The position numbers and the translations under genes are program-made. A DNA stretch of 64,000 nt, taken from contig CM056377.1 of assembly GCA_029718625.1 (NCBI GenBank), forward strand, positions 108,695,266-108,759,265, given 5' to 3'. The notes beneath the pieces were generated by a model. The model saw nothing but the letters and a program-made list of their open reading frames with translations, was not told the origin of the DNA and made no database searches. Origin of the DNA: Synaphobranchus kaupii (lineage: Eukaryota; Chordata; Actinopteri; Anguilliformes; Synaphobranchidae). Of the stretch, positions 37,740 to 49,400 are shown in pieces (the first letter of the stretch is position 1; each line of letters opens with the position of its first letter).

Positions 37740-40395
37740 GTACATCTGCATGAAAAATGACCCAATCTGTATTGCTGAAAAATATCTTTCTAGAAAGAAA
37801 ACGTCTAATTTCAACAGTATCATAAAAATTTATGTGTTTTCTCTGCAGAGAAGAAAAAATCACATTTATCTCCTGTTGTTCACATCAAGAGTTATGCTCT
37901 TATTATTGCTACAATGATTCTTTATCTATGAAGAAATTAAGTTCCTCTTAACAAAAGAAAAATAAAACTAATATTTCAGAAAAATTGAACCCAAGTAAAA
38001 TTCTAATTTAACAAAATGCATTCTTATTGAAGATAGTTTTTTTTGCTGAGATTGAAATGCACATGCTCTTCAGTGCGGACTGCTTGTTGACTGTGTGTTT
38101 ATCTTCAGCGAAACCCATTCGGTTGGCAACACTGGGAAGCATTTAATTACCATGCCTGCTGGTTTATATGTACGACGTGTCCCTTAAATACGAAGTGACC
38201 ACCCTGTTTATCCCTTGTTTGTTTCTGTGTTGGAGCTGCCATCTTCTGATGCCGTGAAACCCGCTGCGCACTGGGAGTCCTAATTGCTTTAACATCTTGC
38301 GCATGTGTTTTTCTGGCTCAGAGGACTCCGGGCAGAAAAAACTGCGGGGTTTTTTGGTGTTAGAGGATGACTTTACTCTTAACGTGTAATTTTATTATGG
38401 CCTCGCAGAATTCAGACGGCGTTAGTAAGAGGGACTCGGGGTGTATTAAAGGGGATATTATAAGATAATGCTACATCAGGGATAACCATTTCACAGTTTG
38501 CAGTTAGGACCAAAAAGCCCTGGGTTTTCCTATTGGCCTGTGTTGGAACAACGTAGCCTAAGTAATGCGACAGTTCTACTTGAACCCATTTAGGAAGACG
38601 TTTTTTTTTTTATGACGATGTTGCGGTTAAAACCGCGATGAAAGAAAAACCGCCATTGCAAGTGGGCCTCGTAGCCTGGCCGAGAAAATAAAAGCACAAA
38701 GCACTAAAGCAATCTATTAGCCATAAAATGAAATGGTGTCATAAAGAAATCTGAACTACATTGAGAGAGAGCTCATATTTACTGTCAGAGCCGATACACT
38801 TACGCCATGTTTTTACCAAGCACTCGCTTCCAGATTTAAACCCTTCTAAATCCATTCTTACACATTTCTGTCGAGTCATTTCCACAGCGTGTACTGTTAT
38901 TTGCCCCTGTCACAGCTTGCATGAACACTGTTGTTTTTCTCAAACCACTTACCTACTTTAAACCTGTAGGTTTGCCAGGTAAGCCAAAAATAAGCCCGGC
39001 TGCCATATAAAAACTGGGCTTGGGACCAAACCAGACAGGTTTCCGATCCAAGCGCCCTTTCCTAGTCCCATTTAAAAATATCCTCTCTCTTTCCTCACTT
39101 ACTAATTTACAGGGCTCCCAGTTCTGCATTTCAGCAGAACATCGCATCTGTTTTGCTTTTGTTTTTTAAATGAATGCATTCAACAAAATGTACGAGACTT
39201 CTTACCACCCAGTTATTTAAAATGGCCGCAGCCAACAGTACTGTAGCCACTTCAAAGAAATGCATCCCTTGTTTATTTAAGTCTATTATTCAGGCATGTT
39301 ACGTAGGTAATTATGGAATCTCTTTGGATGAAATTACTTGCTTTGTGTCCAGTGCATGAGCTTTACATAAGAGACCCGCCTCCACAGAGCTGGTCCTCGC
39401 CGTTTTCCATTTGTGAAAGGGTCAACAACCCCATTAAGTCACTCTGTTAGCGCTTAATTAACTCCTTTGCTCATCTCCTGATGGGGTGAACGCCAATAAA
39501 ACCCAAATACGATGTAGGTGTTTTCTATGTGTGCATTCTGGTCCATATATCTACAGCTTCGAAGCATACAGTGGATCTTACTGGAAAAGAACAGACAAAA
39601 CGTTGATTTCTGCCTGTTTCTCTGTGGGCAACCGCATTCATCCATGTCCACAGGGTGCGATTATTTAGACTGGGCTGTTGGAAACCCTGAGGGGGTGTTA
39701 ATTTTAGGAGCGCTGTGGCCTTTATGTAACCTTTGACCTCAGACAGTTTAAAATAACAAAATCATTAGAAGCTGGGAGATGGCCAGTGCTTTAAGTGCAG
39801 TTGGATATTGGAAGCTGTGCTATTGCTATATGGTTATTGAAGGCTTGTGTTTAGCATTTTCTCCATTCGATGAACACGGCTCCTTGTTTTTAGCTCCATC
39901 TCTGGCAGGGTGTCCTGCGCATTCCTGGGCCCTTCCATCAGGGGCCATGTAGGCCCTTCCAGAGACTTCTCCACTGAGGTCTATGAATAGGACAGGCTGC
40001 GTAGTGTAAATTAGGCCCTGGGGTGAGGACGGGAGGCCAGAGGGGTGGCCAAGCCTGCGTGTCAGGTCTGATACGGGAGCGCCCAGGAATCTGTCCCGGG
40101 TAATAGCCTGGAGGGCGTGGGCCTGAAGCTCACTAGGCCTTGCTCCAGATCCGCTCGTGTTACCCTGACCAGTGCTCACCCAGGGGCTGAATTAGCCTGC
40201 CAGCGACCCTGTTAATAGGCGCATAGGGCCCTGCGTTTACATGTCTGCAGAACCCAGTACTCCCTTTCCGCTTCCCTGTGACGAACAGGCCTGCTGACCT
40301 TGGAGGGAGGAGCTCCCCTGGGTCTCATTTGTGGACTTCGCCACTTTGCATTATTGGGCGTGACCAAGTGCTTTGGTATTTGGATGACGCCTATC

Positions 40396-40436
<41 letters not shown>

Positions 40437-43400
40437 ATCCCCTCATCTCTCTGTCCTGTAGAGAAACTGGCCGAGGCGCAGAGGCGGTTTGCCACCCTAC
40501 AGAATGAGCTGCAGTCATCTCTCGACGCGCAGCGGGAGAGCAACGCGCCGGGCCTGCGCCGGCGCCACAAGACGGTGTTCCACCTGTCGCACGAGGAGCG
40601 CGTCAAGTACCGCAACATCATGGACCTGCAGCTGGCCTTCAGCGAGTTCTACCTCAGCCTCATTCTCCTGCAGAACTACCAGGTCTCTCTCCTGAGTCCG
40701 CCTTGTGCTGCTGTGCCAACTGCAAAAAATGTCCGTCTTAACAAGTGTTTTAGTCTTGTAATAAAGGTTTTTTTTTTTCCTCTAAAGAAAATATTAGCTT
40801 GTTTTAAGTTAGGTTTTGCTTGACAAGTGAAATTATCTTATCCCACTGGCAAATCTTGAAATGAGTAAAACCCCACTGGCAAACTTCTAAATAAGTCTAA
40901 ATATAAGATTAAAATGCTTGTTAAGTTTTGTTTTTTGCAGTTTCGTCATTCTAGTACTAAACCTAAGTGTCTGCGACTTCCAGAATCTGAATTTCACCGG
41001 CTTCCGGAAGATTCTGAAGAAGCATGACAAAATCCTGGAGACCCCCCGCGGTGCGGACTGGCGAGTGGCCCACGTGGAGGTGGCCCCGTTCTACACCTGC
41101 AAGAAGATCACCCAGCTCATCTCCGAGACTGAGGTAACCCAACGAGTCCTAGCTCCAGCGCGCTAACGCTCTCCTACAGGGCTTTATTTTTCTCCTGCAC
41201 ACACCAGCAGCTTGGTGATTCTATCCACCAGTACCACCTCACAGGTCATGGAAGAAGTCTGTTGCTATGGTAACTTCCAGTAGCAGTGTACAGGTTGGTT
41301 TTAGCCTGAACGCTGATGTAATTTACCTTCAGATTGCTCGCTGCTTCAATCATCAGTTGAGAGTTTCCTCCTTTGCTATTAAGAATGAGTGTAAAAATGG
41401 CTTTCCTTAAGATATTCATAGGAACAGAACTCTCCCTTGACTCACAGTATGTGTGTGTCCGCCTGTAGGCCCTAGTGACCACAGAGCTGGAAGGAGGGGA
41501 CCGTCAGAAGGCCATGAAGAGGTTGAGAGTCCCACCGCTGGGCGCGGCGCAGGTAAGGACTTGGAGGCCGATGCCCACGCATGCAGCCTCTCAAATGCAA
41601 TTAAAATGTCACACTGGCCCTGCTCTAGTGCCCTTGATTAGTGTCAAATCCAGAAGGCTGTTGAAATCCCTCTTGGACACATCTTAAAGTGGACCTTGAC
41701 AAATCTTACTGAGGTCCATCACAGACCTGGGCTCAAATAGTATTTGTTTTGGATTCAAGTACATTTCTGTGTTCTATCGATCTTGCCTGGAGCATTTGAG
41801 CCCACTAGGATTTGTTCAAATTCTCCAGGCAAGCTTAGTCAAATGCAGAAAGTTATTTGAAACCAAAACAAATACTATTTGAACCCAGGTCTGGTTCATC
41901 ATGAGGCTGGTATGCCAAGCCATGATGGTTGAAACATACAGTGGCCTTGGAGCACTTGATTTCAGACAGTTAAGTGTAATTTTGGTTCCAGGGGTTTCTT
42001 ATAAGACCAAATCAGCATGCCAGATCTCATTCAAATCCGTGTCGATGCGGTCAAAATGCATGTTGAATTGACATGGACTCACCCTTAAGCCAAATAAAAG
42101 TCCATCCATAAAAATAACATTGGACAATAATTTCAAAACCTCACTGACTATTGTTTAGTGCGCCACATTCCATCTTATGCTGCCTGCGGTGTCACTGGAC
42201 TATATCAGAACATGAAAAAATAATTTTTTGCTTGACTTACCCTGTATTTTTTCTAAACCTTACTTCAAGTTTCTTTTTAACAGTTGGATTGTTATTCAGT
42301 CAGCTGTGGTACAGTTAAGGCATAGGACCACGATAGGACAGCCTGAACTTGGATCCTAACGAGAAACCCTGAAGCTCATAGCTTTGTGATTTAATAGCTT
42401 TTCTGCCTGGCACCCGTTCCCAGCTACTCGAGCGGAGTAATATCTCCCAGCATGCTTTTATAGTGTCACTTGATCTGCATTACAGAGAGTAACTCGCATA
42501 CAGTGACAGAATAAATGTCACGTACAGTGAAGGAGAGGAAGGGCCTGTTGTGAAGGATCCATTTCATTTTTCAAGACTAAGACGAGTTGTGGAAGTAAAC
42601 AGAAGGCAGATGTCTCTGGAGTTAAGGGATGTCTGACTCTAGCTGTATTGGCTGCCTGCCATAAGCAGTAATGAATTTGGGGAAAACAACATTGCACATA
42701 TCTAAGAGGGAGCTCTGAATGCTGCGGCCAAGTACTTGGGCGTGTGTTTAATGAGGAGAGGTACAGCGTTCTTTCGCTGTGTGACTCTCGCGAGCGGCGC
42801 TGTGTTCTCATATTTGTTCCTTGATCTTTGGGTTCCCAGCCGGCGCCAGCCTGGACCACCTTCCGCGTGGGGCTGTTCTGTGGAGTCTTCATGGTCCTGG
42901 CCGTGTCCTTCATCCTCAGAGGTACGCTCGGTCGACTAGCACTGCAGAGGAAACGGTAAAAACCAACGCGCTCGACTCCATGTAATAATGACAAAAACTG
43001 GGTGCTGGATCCTACAAAAAGTGCAAAATCAATTCAATCCAGGGCAGCACTCCCATTGAAAACATTTAATTTTGCACGAACGTTTCGGGCAAAACGCCCT
43101 TCTTCAGCGTGCCTAAGTGAACAATCATATATAGCCAACCTGGCGCGGCAGGTAGAATCACATGGGACATCACATGGGACATCGCAGGGCCAACCACATT
43201 CAACAAACAGACAAGAGTCAAATTAAACCGGCCAATGACAACTCCTCATTCAGGCCTGTGAAGGGCAAAGGCGCAGTATGGCAAGTACACACGCTCTGGA
43301 TAAAGGGCCTTTGTTGCCTCAACCTCGCACCAAAGCTTCTGCTTCCATATATGGATTCCAATTACAAGTCAACACACTCTATGCAAGTTAATATTTTTGT

Positions 43401-46400
43401 TGAAGTTCGGGTGATAGTCAGCTTAGACATGAAGGGTTGCAGCAGAAGATTGAATTATGGACACTGATTACAGTAAAATCCCTGCACTCTCCCACAGGCG
43501 CTGTGCTGACGCAGATCGGCGACCCGGAATACAGCAGCAACGTGTGGCCGCTGGTGCGTATCTACAGGGGCGGCTTCCTGCTCATCGAGTTCCTCTTCCT
43601 GCTGGGCATCAACACCTATGGGTGGCGACAAGCAGGGGTCAACCACGTGCTCATCTTTGAGTTGAATCCCCGCAGCAACCTGTCCCACCAGCATCTCTTT
43701 GAGGTGAGTGGAGCAGGTGAATGGCTTCGGAGTTCATGATTGGGAGGAAGCTTTGGAGTAGACAGTAGAGAGTACACACTCGAGTGGACATGAGGAAAAA
43801 ATTGAAAATGTTGGAAAGTGGTTAGATTGCTGTCCTTGAAACATTTACTTTTGAAATCCAATATAGGGTAGGGTCGGTCTTACTTGCTAACTCGCTATCT
43901 TGGTGTAATTTACTATTAATTATTGTAATGCCATTGCTGACATTGATACTGACTGGCTAGCTTGCTCACTTCCAAAAGGCGCTGGTAACTGATATTTAGT
44001 ATCCATAACTGTATATTTCTCCCTGTAATTCCATCTTCAAAGTAGCCCAATTTCCTTCAAATATTCCTTCAAGCAATAATCCTTCAAAACTTCATATTTA
44101 TCCTCTAAAAGTCATGGAAACCAGAAATTTGATCTGAGTAGGCACCCAGATAGTGAGTAGGCCAGAAACGTAGGTCTGACTGACACCCACAAAGAGTGTC
44201 CTAATGGTGTAGACCAGGGATAGGCGGGAAGAGGGAGAGAACAGCGGATGTATTTGTAGAAACTACATCAGTGGATGACAGAGGAGGAGGTCAGGGAGAG
44301 GACTTAAATGGATCAGGTATGTGGAGAAGATGGCAGACAGACAGCTTCCAGGATCAAAGAAGCGTGATGGAGGATAAAAGGAAATTGAGAGGTGAGAAGA
44401 AAGGACGTGCCGGAGCCCTGCTGTCTGCTGACCGTCGTCATGTTTCTCTCCTTCCTGCAGATTGCCGGGTTTCTCGGGGTCCTGTGGTGCATCAGTATCT
44501 TGTCCTGCCTGTACTCGGACTACACCTTCCTCCCCATGCAAGTGAACCCGCTCGTGCTCTACGGCTTCATGCTCCTCTTCCTCATCAACCCCTTCAAGAC
44601 CGGCTACTACAAGTCCCGCTTCTGGCTGCTGAAGCTGCTGGTGAGCGAGCCCCGGAGCCCCCCCTTGTGAGACGCGCCGTACTGAGCGCCGTGCTCAGTG
44701 AGCCGCGCTGAACACCTCGCATGCCGTTTCCTCCTCGATGTGCGGCCCGTGCCATTCGCTTGCTTTGAACTCCTCTGTAAAGCGAAAAAGCACTCTATAA
44801 ATAAAATAAACTCAACTCCAGAGCGTTATTCTGACATCCAATATGGCCATAAAAGGAAGGAATTCGTCCCACTAGCCCGTGAAACTAATAGCATCAGTGG
44901 AAAGGTCAGGGTTACTGTGTCCTCCAAAATAATGTTATGAGTACCGAATATCAGTAACAGTACAGAATGCCCCAGTCACTGTGGCATTTCAGCAACAGTT
45001 CTGAATAGCACTGACAGGATTTAATAGAAATACCAGGAGTATAAAACTGTGTTACGATAACATTAGCACTGCTGAACTTACAGTACTATGTGTTACTGCC
45101 TGTCCTCAACAGTACAGTCCTGGGTTGAAGGCCATTCCACTTTATGACCCCTGTTTCTGATATATTGCTTTCGTATGGTATTTCCACAGTTTAGAATAGA
45201 TCAAGTGGTGGGTGCGAGTGATATGTGAAAGGGCAGTTTGAACACAAATACCGTTTAGCTAGCTGTTTTTACACTCTTTCCAATTGGTATATTGTCTCTA
45301 GTATGCTGTGTTTGGGGGCTGCTGGGTGGCTCATCCTGTTAAGGCACTGTTCTAGTACATGGATGGGCCCCACACACTGCTATTGAATCCGGACTGTGCC
45401 AGCGCTGACTGTGGCTAGCAGCTCTTCAGTGGGATACACAGTTGGCTCTAGCGTCGGCCAGGGATGGTGTGCTGCTTATTATTAAATCAGTGCAAAGATC
45501 AGAGTTCACCCCCAGTGAGGCAGTTGGCTATACACAACTATTCAGCTACACTGCCTGGCCAAAAAAAAAGTCGCACACTCTAATATTTCATTGGACCGCC
45601 TTTAGCTTTTATTACGGCGCGCAATCGTCGTGGCATTGTTTCGACAACCTTATGCAACGTGACATCATTTATTTCCGTCCTGAGTTTCATTCATTTTTGG
45701 CGGAGATCTTGTATTGACGACGGGAGAGTCGAACCGCTCCGTAAAGTCTTCTCCAGCACATCCCAAAGACTTTCAATGGGGTTAAGGTCAGGACTCTGGT
45801 GGCCAATTCATGTGTGAAAATGATTCCGCATGCTCCCTGAACCACTCTTTCACAATTTGAGCCCAATGAATCTTGGCATTGTCGTCCTGTAATATGCCCA
45901 CTGATGGGATAACCTGGTCACTCAGTACATTCAGGTACTCAGCTGATTTCATTTTATTGCTGCATAACATTGCTGAGCCTAGACCTGACCAATCGAAGTA
46001 ACCCCAGATCATAACAGGCAGTGTAGCTGGGTCAAACCCAGTATGGACTCAGAGTGCTACTAGCAAAGCTCTTTATTCTTATTCCACACCAGTGGACTGG
46101 AGATACATTGAGATACTGGGAGAATACAGCAAGACAGGGATGTCAATATACTTTTAATTTCAAAGTGGGACTATGACCCAGCTGAACACAGATCGATGGC
46201 GGCTGTGAAAGCGCATAATGTGTGCGCCTCGCTGCCTCTGTCACAGCCCATTTTGAGCGGTGATCAGCAGTGGCAGCCGTGAGATGGAAATGGGGGATTT
46301 CACCTTTAAATGGATCACCGCTCTCAACCTTTGATTTTCATTGAGAAACAATGTAGCAGTCAATAAGCCAAATAATCAATGGAAATATGTATTACTATTT

Positions 46401-49400
46401 TTTTTTCCAATAAGGCTCTTCAGGCATTTGCCTGAATCCATGTATTATTTGAACCTGTGGGTGACCGTACTCTTTGTTCTCCACTCCTCCTCTTTGGGAT
46501 TATTGATGACATAAAGATCTGTTTGTCTCAACTGTGCAAAATTCAGCAGTTTCAATGAGCGTGGAGAAGCACTGACTTTCTGAAGCTTGTTCATTAGTCT
46601 TGCAGAAAAAAACAGACAACTCATTTTGCTGAAAGCTAGCGAGATAGTTAAAAGAATGATTTGTCTTTTTACATGGAGCGTATTCTTCGTATGATTATGA
46701 TTAATGATTAAATAGATTTTCTGTAAATGTATCTTATCGCTTAGGGTTGCTAATGTAATGTGGAGAAAAATAATTTATAATGTTAATAATTTTTAATTGT
46801 AAAAATACATAAAATAAAACGTATATATAATATATATAATATTTTTTATTTGTGAAAAGGCCAGTGGATTATGTTGATAATTAACATGGTTGTTAATCAG
46901 GATTGATGCATTTTTGCCTCCCTTCCCAGTCCCCACCATATCCAGCTCTCGAGCCACCAGTGGTGCTGTTTCAGTAATAAGAGAGTATGTTCATCAGCTC
47001 CTGTGAAGTGAAGCGTAGTGAGCATTTAAGAGAGTGTAACAGATAGATGGGGCCAGTCACCCAGTTGCATTGGATATATTATCACACATCCTGAAGGTGC
47101 TGGCTGTGTCGGTGGATCCTGTGACTACATTATCATAAAAGCATTCACCGTACCAATTAGATTGGCTATCATCTTCCTCTGGCAGCGTGTGTGTGTGTCT
47201 GTGTTGCGCGTGTGTGTCTGAGGAACAGAACGAGGTTACTTCCTGTCATTTGCTCAGAAACCATTTCCCAGCAAAACATTTGACTGCATATTTAATTTCA
47301 TTATTTGTGGCAGTTATTGAGTTATTGCAGTTTAATATCGTAGCTCGGAACAATGGTGCGTAACACGCGAACCTTTGACGGTCAATAATGGCTCCTTAAA
47401 TGACTCGCAAATCAAGGCCCGTCCCAAAACACCCGATTTGTGCGAGCGCACGGGGACCACATTACTCCTGCTCAGATGCTGTTCCTTCATCTTAATGTGG
47501 CTTTTTCCCCCCTTTTGTCTGATATTGGATTTGTGTCTGTGCGTCAGCGACGCGAAGAGGGCAGCGGGGTGAGGGGTAATAGAACACAGCGCCCTTCCTC
47601 CCGATGCAGCCGCCATGCGTGTGACTGCGCAATCATTACAGCGATAGAGCCGCCCCACAACCCCCACCCCCACACTGGACTCTGCTCCCGCCTTTCCTCA
47701 CCACCTCCCATCTGACCGCGGTTTGAGTGGAGTGGGGCTCTGAGGCAGGAAACAGAGCGCCGTGCCGTCCACCTCACAGGAAATTGCACGCGCACACACG
47801 TCCCCGCAAAAAACACAGCCTTGTATTCGTACAGCTTTGGAAATGTATCTGGGCGGGGGGCGGGGGGCGGGGGGCGGGGGCGGTGGGGGTGGGGGTGGGG
47901 GTGGGGGGTGCGCAGACATGTATTTCTCTGATTGAATCTTTGGAGGAGAATGGCACTGGGTGTGTTCAGTGGGTTCGAGGCAGAGAAATTGGAAATGTGA
48001 TTGATATGCAGAGTAATGAGTGGTGAATCGATGGACCGTGGCATTTGTGGCGCTCGACGGCGGCGGGGCTGGGGCGCGTGGGCGCAGGCGGCTGTGAAAT
48101 GTCACCCGTGCCCCGAAGGCCGCCGCGCGTGGGGACCCGCTTCACATCCACACACGGGCGCGGCATCGTCATGGCGACCCCACGCCAGGCACATCCATAG
48201 CCCTCATCAGTATACATGTTTGCACTTACACTCTCTAGCTGTTGGTCAGCCATACCCGAGGCTGTCTGCGTGCAGCATCTGTGTCTTATCTCTGTTGGCT
48301 AACCCCAGATGAGACAGTTAGTTGGCCCAGAGGTCCTATGAGTCAAAGGGATTTAAGAATGCTAATCCTGTGGATTGCCATGCCAACTTTTTGCTGTGTG
48401 CGCATGGGATCCTACTAATTTATTTACGAACAAATCCATTATGAGGTGGTGCCTGGAGAGTTAAACTCCTATAGATGCTCTAGGGTTTGCAGTAATAGGT
48501 ATGACTCTCTCAGCTGAATTTGAGATAGCCATTATATGTAATGATACTGGAGAGCTAGCCCAAGCCGTGTTGCTTGTCCCAACCGATAAGAGGAATCCCA
48601 GCTGTGTCCATGGTCCTTATCAATGAGAGCAGCCTCAGCTGTGTCCATGGTCCTTATCAATGAGAGCAGCCTCAGCTGTGTCCATGGTCCTTATCAATGA
48701 GAGCAGGTCCAGCTGTGTCCATGGTCCTTATCAATGAGAGCAGCCTCAGCTGTGTCCATGGTCCTTATCAATGAGAGCAGCCCCAGCTGTGTCCATGGTC
48801 CTTATTAATGAGAGCAGCCTCAGCTGTGTCCATGGTCCTTATCAATGAGAGCAGCCTCAGCTGTGTCCATGGTCCTTATCAATGAGAGCAGCCTCAGCTG
48901 TGTCCATGGTCCTTATCAATGAGAGCAGCCTCAGCTGTGTCCATGGTCCTTATCAATGAGAGCAGCCTCAGCTGTGTCCATGGTCCTTATCAATGAGAGC
49001 AGGTCCAGTTGTGTCCATGGTCCTTATCAATGAGAGCAGCCTCAGCTGTGTCCATGGTCCTTATCAATGAGAGCAGCCTCAGCTGTGTCTATGGTCCTTA
49101 TCAATGAGAGCAGCCTCTGCTGTGTCCATGGTCCTTATCAATGAGAGCAGCCTCAGCTATGTCCATGGTCCTTATCAATGAGAGCAGGTCCAGCTGTGTC
49201 AATGGTCCTTATCAATGAGAGCAGCCTCAGCTGTGTCCATGGTCCTTATCAATGAGAGCAGCCTCAGCTGTGTCTATGGTCCTTATCAATGAGAGCAGGC
49301 CCAGCTGTGTCCATGGTCCTTATCAATGAGAGCAGCCTCAGCTGTGTCCATGGTCCTTATCAATGAGAGCAGCCTCTGCTGTGTCCATGGTCCTTATCAA

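Noticed and set aside
44641..44670. Open frame continuing past the exon end at 44640 to a stop
   Set aside because: The intron is short-read-through only; the strong gtgagc donor and the conserved junction to FRVFTAP at 51412 show normal splicing.
46190..46325. Short inverted repeats (ggctgtga / tcacagcc; gagcggtgatc / gatcaccgctc) suggesting a small RNA
   Set aside because: Pairs overlap and interleave rather than forming one hairpin; no tRNA, snoRNA or miRNA features.
47544..48105. His/Pro-rich minus-strand frames of up to 166 codons
   Set aside because: They read through the G-rich tract; low-complexity, no family match.
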